A stretch of 64,000 nucleotides of DNA from JBCDJI01 sp964351865 (GTDB lineage Bacteria > Verrucomicrobiota > Verrucomicrobiia > Methylacidiphilales > JBCBYL01). Position 1 is the first letter of the stretch. Each line of letters opens with the position of its first letter. The DNA is taken from the NCBI GenBank assembly GCA_964351865.1, contig CAYGPJ010000010.1, forward strand, positions 1-64,000, read 5' to 3'. The notes beneath the pieces were generated by a model, which was not told the origin of the DNA, searched no databases, and saw only the letters and a list, made by a program, of their open reading frames with translations. The position numbers and the translations under genes are program-made. Below are positions 1-10,300 of this stretch, in pieces.

Positions 1-215
1 GACTATTTACGCCGGTTCGCAGCTCTTGCGGAAAATTTGTGACGGATGCGGGCTAGATCAATCGGGTCGCACGGCATTTGCTACACAAACTCTCTACTTC
101 CGCTAAAATACCGATAATACGGGTTCTGCGTCTACTACTCGTGAGATTCGGGGTTCAAATTAGGTGGCATAAACGGGCGGGGCACGGTTTAAATTAGGGC
201 GAATTTAAGGGCTGT

Positions 216-851
216 TTACGGGCGATAGCTCTGTGCATTTCCGCTTATCGGATCAACGCCAATAATAACATAGTTTGCAGGTAAATCCTCAAGAGTTTCA
301 GATTCAGTGGCTTGGTAAAGCGTAAGATACCAACTCGTGCTGTCTTTGCCGAGATTAGTCATTCCATCGGGTCGAAACTGAAAAGCCCGGGTTTCATAGT
401 CGAGTCCCATGCTGAGTGGCGGTTGTGGGTCAGTAGTGTTCCATTGTTTAGTGAGCGATGGGGCGAGAAGACTCGAAAATTTGTCTGAATTCAAAATGAC
501 TGAAAAAGGCAATATCTGCATTTTTCCGATTGCCTGTGCATTTCCCTCATCATCATACTCAAATGACTGTATGGCGCGGAATTTTCCGGTAGAAGGATCT
601 GTAGCTAATTCTCCAGGCACTAGAGGATCTCCGTAACGGTAGAATCGCACCTCGACCAAACGATTTTTTGAGAGTGCCACTTGTCTTGCCAAACCCAATT
701 CCCCGATGATGAGCTGCTCGCTCTGGGTCAGTTCGGAACTTTTAAGGATTGAGCTTAAATTTGGTCCTGCCAGTGCGGCCAAAATCAAAATAATGGACAG
801 CACCGCCAAGAGCTCGAGCAGTGAAAAACCTCTGAATTGACCCGGCTTCAT
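216..851 (-). CDS. Verru_Chthon cassette protein D (GspH/FimT-like pseudopilin)
   Basis: A 211-residue protein with a type IV prepilin N-terminus: a short basic leader, Gly8 as the expected cleavage site, then Phe9-Ser-Leu-Leu-Glu13 (Glu at +5) and a hydrophobic helix to about residue 29. The rest looks like a small globular beta-rich domain, as in GspH/FimT minor pseudopilins. It is the last of four coupled genes; its ATG overlaps the stop of the upstream giant gene by 4 bases (ATGA). The B-C-A-D order, sizes and N-termini match the TIGRFAM-defined Verru_Chthon cassette known from Verrucomicrobium and Chthoniobacter. It is expected in the inner membrane, exported after prepilin peptidase cleavage. 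The cassette's biological role is not established. Family assignment is fairly sure; function is inferred. Confidence 0.82.
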   Translation of the reverse strand: MKPGQFRGFSLLELLAVLSIILILAALAGPNLSSILKSSELTQSEQLIIGELGLARQVALSKNRLVEVRFYRYGDPLVPGELATDPSTGKFRAIQSFEYDDEGNAQAIGKMQILPFSVILNSDKFSSLLAPSLTKQWNTTDPQPPLSMGLDYETRAFQFRPDGMTNLGKDSTSWYLTLYQATESETLEDLPANYVIIGVDPISGNAQSYRP

Positions 852-3800
852 GGAGCAAATCTTTTGGTGTTTAATATCCTGAATTTATAATGGGTATCAA
901 GGGTTGCCGCAGGATCAGTAGCAAAATCCGGCAGGGAAGGATCTGCTGCATCAACGTAGCGCTCAATGGTTGCGGATCCCCGGTACTCACTGACAACGCG
1001 ATCTCTGCCTTCGACAAAGACATTAGCTGAGGTGCTTGATATTTTTTTTAATGCCTGCACGCGCAGGTGAACAGTAAAGGTGTTGGATTTGGTTGTGAGG
1101 CGCGGATATGTGGTTACATAGGGACGCTCTTTGGTATTATCGCCTGTTCGACGGTAGGAAGACCAGAATGTAGTTATATTCGAGTTAGTTACTCCGGGTA
1201 TTTCCGGAACGAACGGGATGGCGCAAATTTCCGACGCACTTCGGAATACGTCGTTATTAGCAAAGCGTGATTCAAAAGCTTTGAGTGTTTCCTCCATATT
1301 TATCGCATGGCGGTAGCGAGTTGCAGATGGACTGGAATAATTGCTTTTGTAGTTCGTGTAACTATCAGGAATAGCGATTACCCGTTCTGATTTTAAGACA
1401 GCATGAACTCCAGTGTTGCGGGTGATATAGGAGAAAGGAAGAATCTGGTAGTTCATATTGACGCGTCCAGCAGTGGAGAGGGGTTCGCTAATGGCGTAGG
1501 GTTCGACAATAGGCATGTGGAAAAAATCCAAAAGCAGGTAATCGGCTGGTGCGTTCGCACCGGGGTGGGTGGAGTCCGGTCTAAACAGTAATGTCTCCCA
1601 GGCTCTCCCGCGCTTAACTCCGGTGGGTATGGAACCGAACATGAGCCCAGATGGGATTTGACGGTTGGGAGAAGTGAGGTTTTTTTGTTGTTGGAGGCCG
1701 TCCCAATCAAAATACGGTTTACCCCCAGAGCCAGGACCAATTCCTTCGTCTGCTTTGTTCAAATAGGCACCATCGGGACGATCTCCATGGCCATTGTCCC
1801 AGTCTGCAAAACCACCGTCAGAGCGGCTCACCCCATTTATTTCAGTTCTGATGTAGGGCCGGCTGATGTCAAAACTAGGGCTGAGATCCTTGACTAAAAG
1901 ACCTGGTTTCCCTGAGGCGAAAGCACCCCAGAGTTCATTACCCACACCAGTTCGAAACGTGTGAGCCATCGCGATGGTGTTGTCTGAGTATCCTTTATGA
2001 GGTGTGAACCACGTTTCCGGCACGTTAGCAGTATAAGCCAAAATCCGCAAATCACCCTTGCAGCCGATAGTTTCGCTTGGCAGGAGGGACCGGACTACGT
2101 CACCTCCAGTCAAAGGGGCAAGCCACTTAAAACCCGAATGGAATCGTTGATCATAAGTAGTGTAATACAACGTTTCGGAAGGAGCAACTCCAGTCCGTCT
2201 GGCTTTAGGCAGTGGGAGAGGGCCTGCGGCAGGAAAATTGAATATATAGTTCTGAATTTCGGTATCGTTCTGAGCAAGAATGCTGAGATCTAGTTTTGCT
2301 GTTGTGAAAGCAAATTGAACTTTGCTGAGCACATCATCGAGCACACGTTTTTCAATGTCGGGATCGGGATTGGGTGAAGGAAGACTCGTATCCGTGATAT
2401 CGATGGCCACGGTATGATCTGAAGCGAACGGAAAATTTTCAGCAGGTTTTCCTGAGGTGAAAAATGCTTTGCGGGCATCGGTAAAAACTGAATGTCCGTG
2501 CAGGCCTCCCCAGGAACGTCCGTTTCCGCCGGTTCCATTTCTGGCCCAGTAACCTGCGTCGAGCGTTTGCTTCTTATTTTTTAACATTTGTAAGTTTCCA
2601 TCATCTCCGGGTGCAAGTGAAACGGTGACTCCGGCCCCGGAACTCGAAGGGGTGATTCTAATCGCTCCAGATTGTTCTGCGCTCACTTTAAATAGATCCA
2701 CGCAATTCATTGCTCCCAGCATCGGGTGATACCAGCTGAATAAGTAGTATGCGGAGACATATGCTCGAATAGTATTCGGAGTTGAAAGCCGAACAGGGGC
2801 TTGGGATGCGTGAAAGACAATCGCGGCCTGATCAATTACCCCAAATCGTCCTGCCCCTTTCGTTGAGCCGATTTGGATTGGTACCACCTGTCCTGGGGAG
2901 CGTCTGATTAGCTGGTCGGGGTTGGCGGTCCACCATTGGTATTGTACACCTGATCCTGTGTCACGCGTCATTTGCTCGGTGTAGGTGCCGCCCTCCGCTT
3001 GGGTCGGCCGCACTGTATTGGGATCATTTAGATTCGATGATCGTATGTAATCAAAAATGGAAGTAAGAATTTGATCCCTGTCCGCACCCCATTTTGTAAC
3101 AAAGTTTCCGCCAAAGCCGGGAATAATACTGCTGGTTTCATTCTGTAGATAGGAATATAACTCTCGGTTTCTTTGGATGGAGGCATAGTCTTCTGACGCG
3201 CTCTTAGGGTTACTCCTTTGAAAATAATAGGGAAATCCATTGACTGTCGCGGCAAAGGCAATCAATTGGTCTTGAGTCGTCCTATAGAGAGAATCATTTT
3301 GTACGTGCAGTGGCCAGATCGTGATCCGAGGGCGCCCGAATAAATTCACATCAGGTGATCTGCTTTGGGCCGTGAGAAAAAAACGGGTGCGATCGAGCAC
3401 TGAGCGGGTGATCTCCGGAGCATTGGCTGTTCGATCAGGAGAATAAAGCATTTCGTCCGGTGAAGCATAGAGTCGGTTATTTTCTATTGGCATCTCTGAT
3501 GTCGCAGCATTGTTTGTATCTATGGTACCTCCTTCAGATCCACCATCGGGGTTAATTCGTGGGGCCAGAGCATAGTACTTTCTGATGTCAGCGAAAGAGT
3601 TCGTTTCAACAGCTCCGGAAGTAATGGGTAGCCATGCCCCCAGTACTGCGCTGAGCGAAGTGGTTGAGGGATGACCGGGATAGCGCTGAAATTCTCCGAT
3701 CACTGGAGGCCGGTCTGCCAGTTTATATTCATCTTGTGAGTAAAAGCGCGGGATGTCGTAATAAACACCTTCTGAAGCTGTGTTGATATTTACCTTGCAG

Positions 3801-4597
3801 GTTTCATCATCTGTCCAATAAGCGATTCGGCCGACGATAGGATTCTCTTTGGTAGGCAAGACACTTCCCGAGAAAGCAACGGTGCCGTTGTTGGATGCGG
3901 TCAGATCAGGAGCCAAGAGAGTGCCGTCACGAAGTTGATATAACCAGAGGGCAGGCATGGGTAATCTTTGAGAATCAGCATCCGCGTTGGGAAGGACGAC
4001 ACCGTTCACCTCTGGGAAATAATCAAAACCCGCAACGCTACCGGTAGCACTAGTGCTCTTAGCTCGAGGATCTACAATTTGAAAATGGGTGCGATTATCC
4101 CGAATTACTGGGCTGTTCAAATCAGTATAAAGGCCTTTTCTGGCTTCCGTATCCCAGTCGCTTAGAGGTAATTCATCAGCTACACTGAAGGTGGCTGCAG
4201 GTACTGTGTCGTTCACTGCCGAATAAAGTTTATAATAAGTGAATGGGGTTCCATCCTCAGAATAAGTGCGGATCATACCAGGTTGTGATGCCCATGCCAA
4301 TGGGTTGCCAGCCGTATCAAGACTTTTGGTTGCATCCATGAGTTGAGCGGCAACCATTTGCACAGTCGATTCTGCCATTCGCCGAGAGGCGTCTCCAAAG
4401 ACTGCGGTTTGCGTAGAGTTCAGTTCCGTGGTAACACTTGCGAAAAATGCGATGATTAATGCGGTAAGCAGCATAATTATCGTCAGCACCAGCACTAGAG
4501 CGAAACCGGATTTACCTTCACGTTGTAGAGAATAACAACGCTCTGTGCCAGTTTTAATTAGCCAAAGATTTTTCAATTTACTTGCTCCCGACTCCAT
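848..4597 (-). CDS. Verru_Chthon cassette protein A (giant PilX/GspK-like protein)
   Basis: A 1249-residue protein with one N-terminal membrane helix (about residues 31-52) after a basic segment. It begins Gly31-Phe-Ala-Leu-Val-Leu36, so a prepilin-type cleavage site is present but the usual Glu at +5 is replaced by Leu. That is the known peculiarity of GspK in type II secretion tips. The next stretch (residues about 53-85, Thr/Ser/Gln-rich helix) resembles PilX/GspK. The remaining ~1100 residues are extracytoplasmic and rich in Asn, Thr, Ser and Pro; I recognise no catalytic motif. The start overlaps the preceding gene C by 25 bases and the stop overlaps gene D, so translation is coupled. 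It is far longer than typical GspK (about 300-350 residues). Matches Verru_Chthon cassette protein A in size and context. Confidence 0.8.
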   Translation of the reverse strand: MESGASKLKNLWLIKTGTERCYSLQREGKSGFALVLVLTIIMLLTALIIAFFASVTTELNSTQTAVFGDASRRMAESTVQMVAAQLMDATKSLDTAGNPLAWASQPGMIRTYSEDGTPFTYYKLYSAVNDTVPAATFSVADELPLSDWDTEARKGLYTDLNSPVIRDNRTHFQIVDPRAKSTSATGSVAGFDYFPEVNGVVLPNADADSQRLPMPALWLYQLRDGTLLAPDLTASNNGTVAFSGSVLPTKENPIVGRIAYWTDDETCKVNINTASEGVYYDIPRFYSQDEYKLADRPPVIGEFQRYPGHPSTTSLSAVLGAWLPITSGAVETNSFADIRKYYALAPRINPDGGSEGGTIDTNNAATSEMPIENNRLYASPDEMLYSPDRTANAPEITRSVLDRTRFFLTAQSRSPDVNLFGRPRITIWPLHVQNDSLYRTTQDQLIAFAATVNGFPYYFQRSNPKSASEDYASIQRNRELYSYLQNETSSIIPGFGGNFVTKWGADRDQILTSIFDYIRSSNLNDPNTVRPTQAEGGTYTEQMTRDTGSGVQYQWWTANPDQLIRRSPGQVVPIQIGSTKGAGRFGVIDQAAIVFHASQAPVRLSTPNTIRAYVSAYYLFSWYHPMLGAMNCVDLFKVSAEQSGAIRITPSSSGAGVTVSLAPGDDGNLQMLKNKKQTLDAGYWARNGTGGNGRSWGGLHGHSVFTDARKAFFTSGKPAENFPFASDHTVAIDITDTSLPSPNPDPDIEKRVLDDVLSKVQFAFTTAKLDLSILAQNDTEIQNYIFNFPAAGPLPLPKARRTGVAPSETLYYTTYDQRFHSGFKWLAPLTGGDVVRSLLPSETIGCKGDLRILAYTANVPETWFTPHKGYSDNTIAMAHTFRTGVGNELWGAFASGKPGLLVKDLSPSFDISRPYIRTEINGVSRSDGGFADWDNGHGDRPDGAYLNKADEGIGPGSGGKPYFDWDGLQQQKNLTSPNRQIPSGLMFGSIPTGVKRGRAWETLLFRPDSTHPGANAPADYLLLDFFHMPIVEPYAISEPLSTAGRVNMNYQILPFSYITRNTGVHAVLKSERVIAIPDSYTNYKSNYSSPSATRYRHAINMEETLKAFESRFANNDVFRSASEICAIPFVPEIPGVTNSNITTFWSSYRRTGDNTKERPYVTTYPRLTTKSNTFTVHLRVQALKKISSTSANVFVEGRDRVVSEYRGSATIERYVDAADPSLPDFATDPAATLDTHYKFRILNTKRFAP

Positions 4598-5658
4598 TTA
4601 GCACCCTTGATCACGACACTTGTGGTAAAGATGCGGTAGTTGATATTTTTTTGGATCAAAAAATCTGCTAACGAAGCGGAACCACCCGATGAACTTGGTT
4701 CTAAGTTATTTGTGTAGTCAGCTGCGTCCAGGAAAAGACCGTCGATATGATTTTGAAGATTCGCAATATCCGTATCAGTCATGCGTTTTGCCGATACTTC
4801 ATCAATGGCTATAAGTGTGATCTGAACAACAGGTGGCAACTGATTTCTAGGGTTAATTAATGGGTCGGTAGAAGTATTGGTCGAATCGTAACTGTATGAG
4901 GGCGCCAATTTGATGCCAGTCGGGTCATCGGAGCTACTCAGCTTTGGCAGGATTATTAAAGCGATTACATTTTCCGCCAGAACATGCACAGGGCGCTCTG
5001 GTGAGAACAATCCGTCAGTGAACCATTCTTTTCCGACATAACTGACGCTTTTGGGCTTGTTGGCCGCGTTTGTGCCTGAGGTGTATAGGTAAATAGAATT
5101 ATCATTCGCAGGTTGCATAAATTCAAGTAATCTAAACCGTTTTACTGGGGGAGTTTTCACAATTTCGGGACGGAATTCCTGATCATCTCCGTATTCGATA
5201 AAGTATCCCCAGGTATTTAATAAATCGGTCAGCCCTCGCCCATCTGGCTGGGTTCCTCCCGGAGTCGTGACATCTGAGAATCCTAGGGGTGCCTGAAAAA
5301 AGATGGCATGGGTCAGCCATTGCTTGTTGCCGGGCGCCATGCCAGCTAGGCTCGTCATGTCACCACTGATGAAACGAAGTTCCGATTGACGAACGTATCG
5401 GCTTGGATTAGCTGGGTCATCATAATCCCAATAGGTATTCAGGGTCGACTGGCTGATGTTCCGGGTCATAGACTCAAATGCTGCGCGAGCATCACGAAAT
5501 TGTTCTAATTTTCCGGAAGTGCGCTCAATCACAGAACCTGTCTGCGTCGTTATAGACAGCAGGACTAATAAAAGAATAGAGACGACTCCAATTGAAACAA
5601 TCAGCTCGATCAAAGTAAAGGCTTGTTGTGGTCTGGCTCGGATGGCGATAAGTTTCAT
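4573..5658 (-). CDS. Verru_Chthon cassette protein C (GspJ/PilW-like pseudopilin)
   Basis: A 361-residue protein starting with a basic leader, then Ala13 followed by Phe-Thr-Leu-Ile-Glu18 and a hydrophobic helix to about residue 36. This is a class III signal peptide with Ala instead of Gly at -1. After the helix, a Thr/Gln/Arg-rich segment continues into a globular domain as in GspJ/PilW proteins. Its ATG overlaps the stop of gene B (ATGA) and its 3' end overlaps gene A by 25 bases, so the four proteins are probably made in fixed proportion. Corresponds to Verru_Chthon cassette protein C. Role inferred: a minor pseudopilin in an inner-membrane-anchored assembly. Confidence 0.8.
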   Translation of the reverse strand: MKLIAIRARPQQAFTLIELIVSIGVVSILLLVLLSITTQTGSVIERTSGKLEQFRDARAAFESMTRNISQSTLNTYWDYDDPANPSRYVRQSELRFISGDMTSLAGMAPGNKQWLTHAIFFQAPLGFSDVTTPGGTQPDGRGLTDLLNTWGYFIEYGDDQEFRPEIVKTPPVKRFRLLEFMQPANDNSIYLYTSGTNAANKPKSVSYVGKEWFTDGLFSPERPVHVLAENVIALIILPKLSSSDDPTGIKLAPSYSYDSTNTSTDPLINPRNQLPPVVQITLIAIDEVSAKRMTDTDIANLQNHIDGLFLDAADYTNNLEPSSSGGSASLADFLIQKNINYRIFTTSVVIKGAKWSREQVN

Positions 5659-6164
5659 TGGTTTCTCGCAATAGAAACTGAAAATCTGGAAGGCGAGATC
5701 CCGTTTTCTGCTTCTGACTTGATTCCTCCCGTATTCGGATCCCGCTGAAATGGTTTTTTCCCAGGATTATTGAGTATATCAATTGTAAGTAATGCTAAGC
5801 TGTTTCCGAAGTTTTTGACGCCGGTTGCGACCTCATAAATAGCTATTCTCTCCTGCGCGGCATTGGTGATTGTTGCCACCGCCGCACCTTGATCATCAAA
5901 ATAGCGGATGGGGAACTTTTTCACATTACTGTCAGCATCCAGCAGAGAATCAAAATCCGCTTGTTGGAAATCGGTAACCACCTGCTGAACGATATGGGAA
6001 CTTACATTAGCGTCCATGGCGCTGTGATGAACACTCAGTCCTATCGGTAAGAGACCGACAAGCGTCATAAGTGCAAAAGATGTAATACCGATGGCCATTG
6101 TTACCTCTACTAAGCTGAAGCCTTTAGTTTTGCGACGTTTGTTTCCGATATGGATTTGAGTCAT
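5655..6164 (-). CDS. Verru_Chthon cassette protein B (GspI/PilV-like pseudopilin)
   Basis: First gene of the cassette. I place the start at the ATG at 6164, giving 169 residues; a longer reading frame runs to 6212 but its extra residues would displace the leader. The leader is rich in Lys/Arg, Gly15 precedes Phe-Ser-Leu-Val-Glu20 (Glu at +5), and a hydrophobic helix follows. The protein resembles GspI/PilV minor pseudopilins in length and layout. The 170-base region up to the divergent GH43-like gene contains two copies of the GCAT-N4-ATGC motif; the proximal one (6213-6224) is 49 bases from this start and has the polarity seen for other minus-strand targets. Corresponds to Verru_Chthon cassette protein B. 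Confidence 0.8.
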   Translation of the reverse strand: MTQIHIGNKRRKTKGFSLVEVTMAIGITSFALMTLVGLLPIGLSVHHSAMDANVSSHIVQQVVTDFQQADFDSLLDADSNVKKFPIRYFDDQGAAVATITNAAQERIAIYEVATGVKNFGNSLALLTIDILNNPGKKPFQRDPNTGGIKSEAENGISPSRFSVSIARNQ

Positions 6165-6212
6165 ATGTAAATACTTTGCACATTCAGAGTCACATGGCAA
6201 ATGGGAGAGCAT

Positions 6213-6224
6213 GCATTCTGATGC
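6213..6224 (-). promoter_or_regulatory. GCATHYWGATGC operator-like site, Verru_Chthon side
   Basis: The plus strand reads GCATTCTGATGC, flanked by AT and AC. It lies 49 bases upstream of the cassette B start. It is one of ten intergenic copies in the window. Its orientation matches the other minus-strand targets, so it is assigned to the cassette rather than to the divergent GH43-like gene. A LacI-family binding site is the likeliest reading, but binding is inferred only. Confidence 0.6.
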
Positions 6225-6268
6225 ACAAAGGCTCCGAGGTATTTTAAATTCCTATATTATGCCTTGGC

Positions 6269-6280
6269 GCATCAATATGC
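6269..6280 (+). promoter_or_regulatory. GCATHYWGATGC operator-like site, GH43 side
   Basis: The plus strand reads GCATCAATATGC, the reverse complement of the GH116 site at 49231. It lies 54 bases upstream of the GH43-like ATG, and its start is 56 bases from the 6213 site. Polarity fits a plus-strand target. The pair sits in a divergent promoter region where looping or shared control is possible. Confidence 0.6.
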
Positions 6281-6333
6281 GTTTGCTGGCACTTGTGAAT
6301 CGCTACGAGTCGTAGATTCTTCTGCTGTTGAGG

Positions 6334-7278
6334 ATGAATTTAAAATCAGTTACCAATAAGGCAGTTTGGACCGACATCGAGGGAAATACCATTAATGCCC
6401 ACGGTGGTGGGATGCTGTATTTCGAGGGTAAGTATTATTGGCATGGAGAATGTCGCCCGGAGGGAGCCGCGTCATTAAATTCACTTATAGGAATTTCCTG
6501 TTATTCGTCGTCGGATCTCGTAAATTGGAAGAACGAGGGTGTTGCGCTGTCTGTGGTCGATGACGTGGCCCACCCGTTGGCCAAGGGGTGCAAGGTGGAG
6601 CGTCCGAAAGTTATTTTCAACGAGCGCACCGGTAAATTCGTGATGTGGTGGCATCACGATATCAAAGGGTGCGGACATGATCGCGCCCTCGCTGGGGTGG
6701 CGTTGAGTGATTCGCCAATAGGCCCGTTCGAGTTCCTCGAAGTGTTTCGTCCACACTGGCTGATGTCACGGGACTGCACGCTCTTCAAGGACGATGACGG
6801 AAGCGCGTATTTTTTCTTTGCGTCGGATGACAATGCCAACCTGGTGATTGCGCGATTGACTCAGGACTACCTGAAGCCGGACGCGGCGTTTGCGCGGGTG
6901 TTTCCGGGCCGTTACATGGAAGCACCGTGCCTCTTCAAGCATGAGGGCATTTACTACTTCATCGGTTCTGACTGCACGGGATGGAATCCCAACGAGGCGC
7001 GATCAGCCTACGCGGCGTCGATTTGGGGAAACTGGCGGGAGTTTGGGAACCCGTGCCTCGGCGATGGTGCGGAGCTCTCCTTTGGCACTCAGAGCACCTG
7101 TGTTTTTCCGATTCACGGGCGGCCTGGCGAATTCGTCTTTATGGCGGATCAATGGCGTCCTGAGAATCTCGCGGACTCACGGTATGTGTGGTTGCCGGTC
7201 TCGTTCCGGTCTGTGCCCGGCTATGGAGCACCGCGGCCCTTTATGCGCTGGAATGACGTTTGGAAGCCCGGACGGTGA
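6334..7278 (+). CDS. GH43-like five-bladed beta-propeller glycosidase
   Basis: A 314-residue protein with no signal peptide. The start is taken as ATG 6334; an in-frame TTG lies two codons upstream. The opening 'N-A-H-G-G-G' and 'Y-Y-W-H-G-E' segments (about residues 20-37), then repeated 'Y-Y-F-I-G-S' and 'G-P-F-E-F' blade motifs, are typical of cytoplasmic or periplasmic GH43-type proteins (beta-xylosidase/arabinosidase/galactosidase). Substrate cannot be read from the sequence. Gene order pairs it with the secreted GH74-like protein 80 bases downstream, so it may act on oligosaccharides released by that enzyme. It is preceded by the GCATCAATATGC site. Family assignment is good; activity unknown. 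Confidence 0.72.
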   Translation: MNLKSVTNKAVWTDIEGNTINAHGGGMLYFEGKYYWHGECRPEGAASLNSLIGISCYSSSDLVNWKNEGVALSVVDDVAHPLAKGCKVERPKVIFNERTGKFVMWWHHDIKGCGHDRALAGVALSDSPIGPFEFLEVFRPHWLMSRDCTLFKDDDGSAYFFFASDDNANLVIARLTQDYLKPDAAFARVFPGRYMEAPCLFKHEGIYYFIGSDCTGWNPNEARSAYAASIWGNWREFGNPCLGDGAELSFGTQSTCVFPIHGRPGEFVFMADQWRPENLADSRYVWLPVSFRSVPGYGAPRPFMRWNDVWKPGR

Positions 7279-7358
7279 TGCGCATGCGGGCTGATGCTAT
7301 TGAGAGAGTTATTTTCGATGGAATTTGAGCACTCACTTCTCTGCGTTTCGAGGTTCAT

Positions 7359-10300
7359 ATGACGCAGTCTAAATTACAGGAAAGCGGGAGCGAATGGAGG
7401 CTGTCGGGCATCTGTATTGAGCGGTGGAGATCCTTGAGATCGGTTGTCTGGCTTGTGGTTTTGCTGGGTTCAGTTCTGACAAGCCGCTCCGAACTGCTGT
7501 TTTACGAAGGATTCGAGTATGCCGAATCGAGCACGCTGGCAGGCCAGGGCAGTTGGGTCAGCACCGGGGGTAACCTGACAGTTGGCGGAACGTCCCTCGG
7601 GTTTGGTCAATTGGCTACGTCCGGAGGGTCGGTGAGCAGCGACTCGGGCTGGAATTCCCTGAATATCACGACAGGACTCGCAACCCCGACGACCGGTGTG
7701 CGCTGGGTGAGTTTCGTCATGATTCAAACTGCCGGGGCGGCGACCAGTTGGCAGGGGCAGCAACTTTTGATCGGAGACGCAGGTGGCGTCACCCCGGGGA
7801 CCTTGGGAAATCAAATGATACGTGTCGGAAATGCCGGCGCAAATAGTCCGAACCCGCAAGGAATGGCGACGGGGGGTTCCTTTACCTATTTCAATGGCGG
7901 CATTGCCGCGACCTTTGACACCGGAGCCAGCTCGGCAACCACTTCCGCCCAGTTCTTTGCGCTGAAGTATGACTACGATAACACCGAGATCACCTTCTAT
8001 CTCGATCCGACTCCGGGAGCAGGCGAGGCAAGTCTGATCGCGCTCGGCACGGTGAGCGCTGCGTCCAACAATCTTGCCAAGGTTCACATGAGTCTGGCTG
8101 CCCTGCAGCTGAAAACAAACAACATCTACACGGGCAGCGTGGCCTTCGATGAAATCCGCATTGGCGAGACCTGGAGCGATGTTTCTCCGCTTTCCGGAAC
8201 GGCCCCTCTGGCTGAGTATGACTGGAAGCCGGTGCGGATCGGAGCGGGCGGACTCGTGACGGGAATGGCGATTCATCCGCTGGACCCCGAAGTCCGCTAC
8301 GCCCGGACGGATGTTGGCAACGGATATCGCTGGGACCCGCTGAAGTCGGAGTGGATTCCCATGCTGATCCGCAATGTCCAAGACAACACCGGACTCGCGG
8401 CGGGGTTGCTCGGACCTCCGGTCATTACGGGGGTTGAGAGCCTGCAAGTTGATCCATCTGATCTGGATGTCGTTTACATGGCGTTCAAGTTGGAAACCAG
8501 TAAAGACGTCTGGGCTCAATACCCGCCTTCCACAGGTGCGCTCTACAAAAGCACGGATCGCGGGGTGACGTTCAACCGCACGGGCTTGGCTATTCCGATG
8601 GCGCCGAATGGGGACACGCGCGCTTGGGGCGAACGGATCGCGGTGGATCCGAACAACAGCGATGTGGTTTACTACGGATCGGTTTTCAATGGCCTGCAGG
8701 TCTCATTCGACGGTGCGGCCACATGGTCGCAGGTCGAAGCCGGAGGACCCTCGACGACGGCCGATGTCATCAATATCGTTTTCGACCGGCGGGAAACACT
8801 CTTGGTGGGCGGGCAGCAGCGTTCGGCCACGGTCTATGCAGCGGTCGCAAACGGCGGCGTGTTTCGGAGCATCGACGGAGGTGTGACGTGGGCCTCGATT
8901 ACGGAGGGCAGCAGCCTTGATGGGTTCGTCAGGTTCATGACGATTGGGCCGGATGGGCAAGTTCACGTCGCCAAAGGGGGCACCAAGGAACTCTGGCAGT
9001 TCTCCAACGATGCTTGGACCGTGCGAGCGGTCAACGTCACATGGGGAACGCTAACTGGAATTGCGGTCGATCAGTCCGATCCCAAACGGATTTTCACCAT
9101 GAGCAATGGGGGGTCTCTTTCTCGAACGCTTGATGGCGGAGCGACCTGGCGAAGTCTCGGCAACGAGTTCCTGTATGCCAATACGCTCGGCTGGCTTCCG
9201 CAGCTTCCCGATGGCTTCCGTTCGAATGGCGGAGTGCTGCTTGATTCCATGAACCGCCTATGGTCGCCCCAAGGCAACGAAGGGGTGCTGACATATGCGC
9301 TCTCTCCCGATAACTCGGAAAATGGAAATCCGAAAGTCCAGTGGACGATTCAAAGCCAGGGCATCGAGGAGTTGGTTGGGCACGATGTGGTTATTCCCCC
9401 GGGAAGCGGCGACAAGCCCGTGATTTCGGTGCACGATGCCTCCGCATTCTTTATCGACGACCCTGACCAGTTCACCGCGATTCAGGCCGACGAGCTTCAG
9501 GACCAGTTGATTTCAAATGGCATCGGTCTGGCCTACTGCCCAAACGTGCCTTCCTATGTGGTGGTCTTCAGTTCCGATGCCAATAGGACCAGTTCCGGAA
9601 AGAATTTTTCCGGATATTCGGCCGATGGTGGGCGCACGTGGACTCCATTCGGTTCCCGTCCAATCCAATACCGGGCTGGACAGATTGCCGTGAGCCGTCG
9701 GGATGGCTGGGGCCTTGGTGCTGATCGCATCGTGATCCTTCCGTCGTATGGGCTGCCGCCTAAGTATTCGCACGACGGCGGGCAAACTTGGAACGACTCG
9801 ACGGGGGTGGCGCTGAACTCCGGCGGAACGATGGCCGAGGGGGGCATGATCAACTTTTCCGTGCGCCAGCGGCTGCTTATCGCCGATCCCTTTGTTGCCA
9901 ATAAATTCTATCTCGGCAGCCTGAGCGGGAACTTTTATGTCTCCACCGATGGAGGGATGACGTGGTCGCCCAGATCAAATGTCGGACTTGCGCCGGGTCG
10001 TTTTCATAGTCAAATGGAGGCCAACAGAACCCAGCAGAATGACATCTGGTTCGTGGATGGCTGGGAGGGGGCCTTTGCGGGTGGCGGAGTCAGCGCGCAA
10101 AACGTGCATGGTTTGTTTCGCTCCACCGATGGCTGCACCTCCTTTCAACGCAATCCCGCCGTGGAATATGCCATCTGCATTGCATTGGGAGCTGGCAGCG
10201 GCTTGTCAGGGGATGCGGAATTTTCGGTCTATTTCTACGGCAAGCTGGTGGACGACCCGGCATGGGGCATCTTCCGCTCGGTCGATGAGGGACAGACGTG

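Noticed and set aside
1..215. Possible further cassette gene downstream of protein D
   Set aside because: No open frame with a start or recognisable motif was found in these 215 bases.
7282..7297. GCAT...ATGC arrangement upstream of the GH74-like gene
   Set aside because: The spacer is 8 bases instead of 4 and the middle does not fit H-Y-W-G; the gene is probably served from the GH43 promoter.
7470..8519. 349-codon minus-strand frame opposite the GH74-like gene
   Set aside because: It is the shadow of a strong plus-strand gene with clear domains; its composition (Arg/Gln-rich) is typical of antisense frames in GC-rich DNA.
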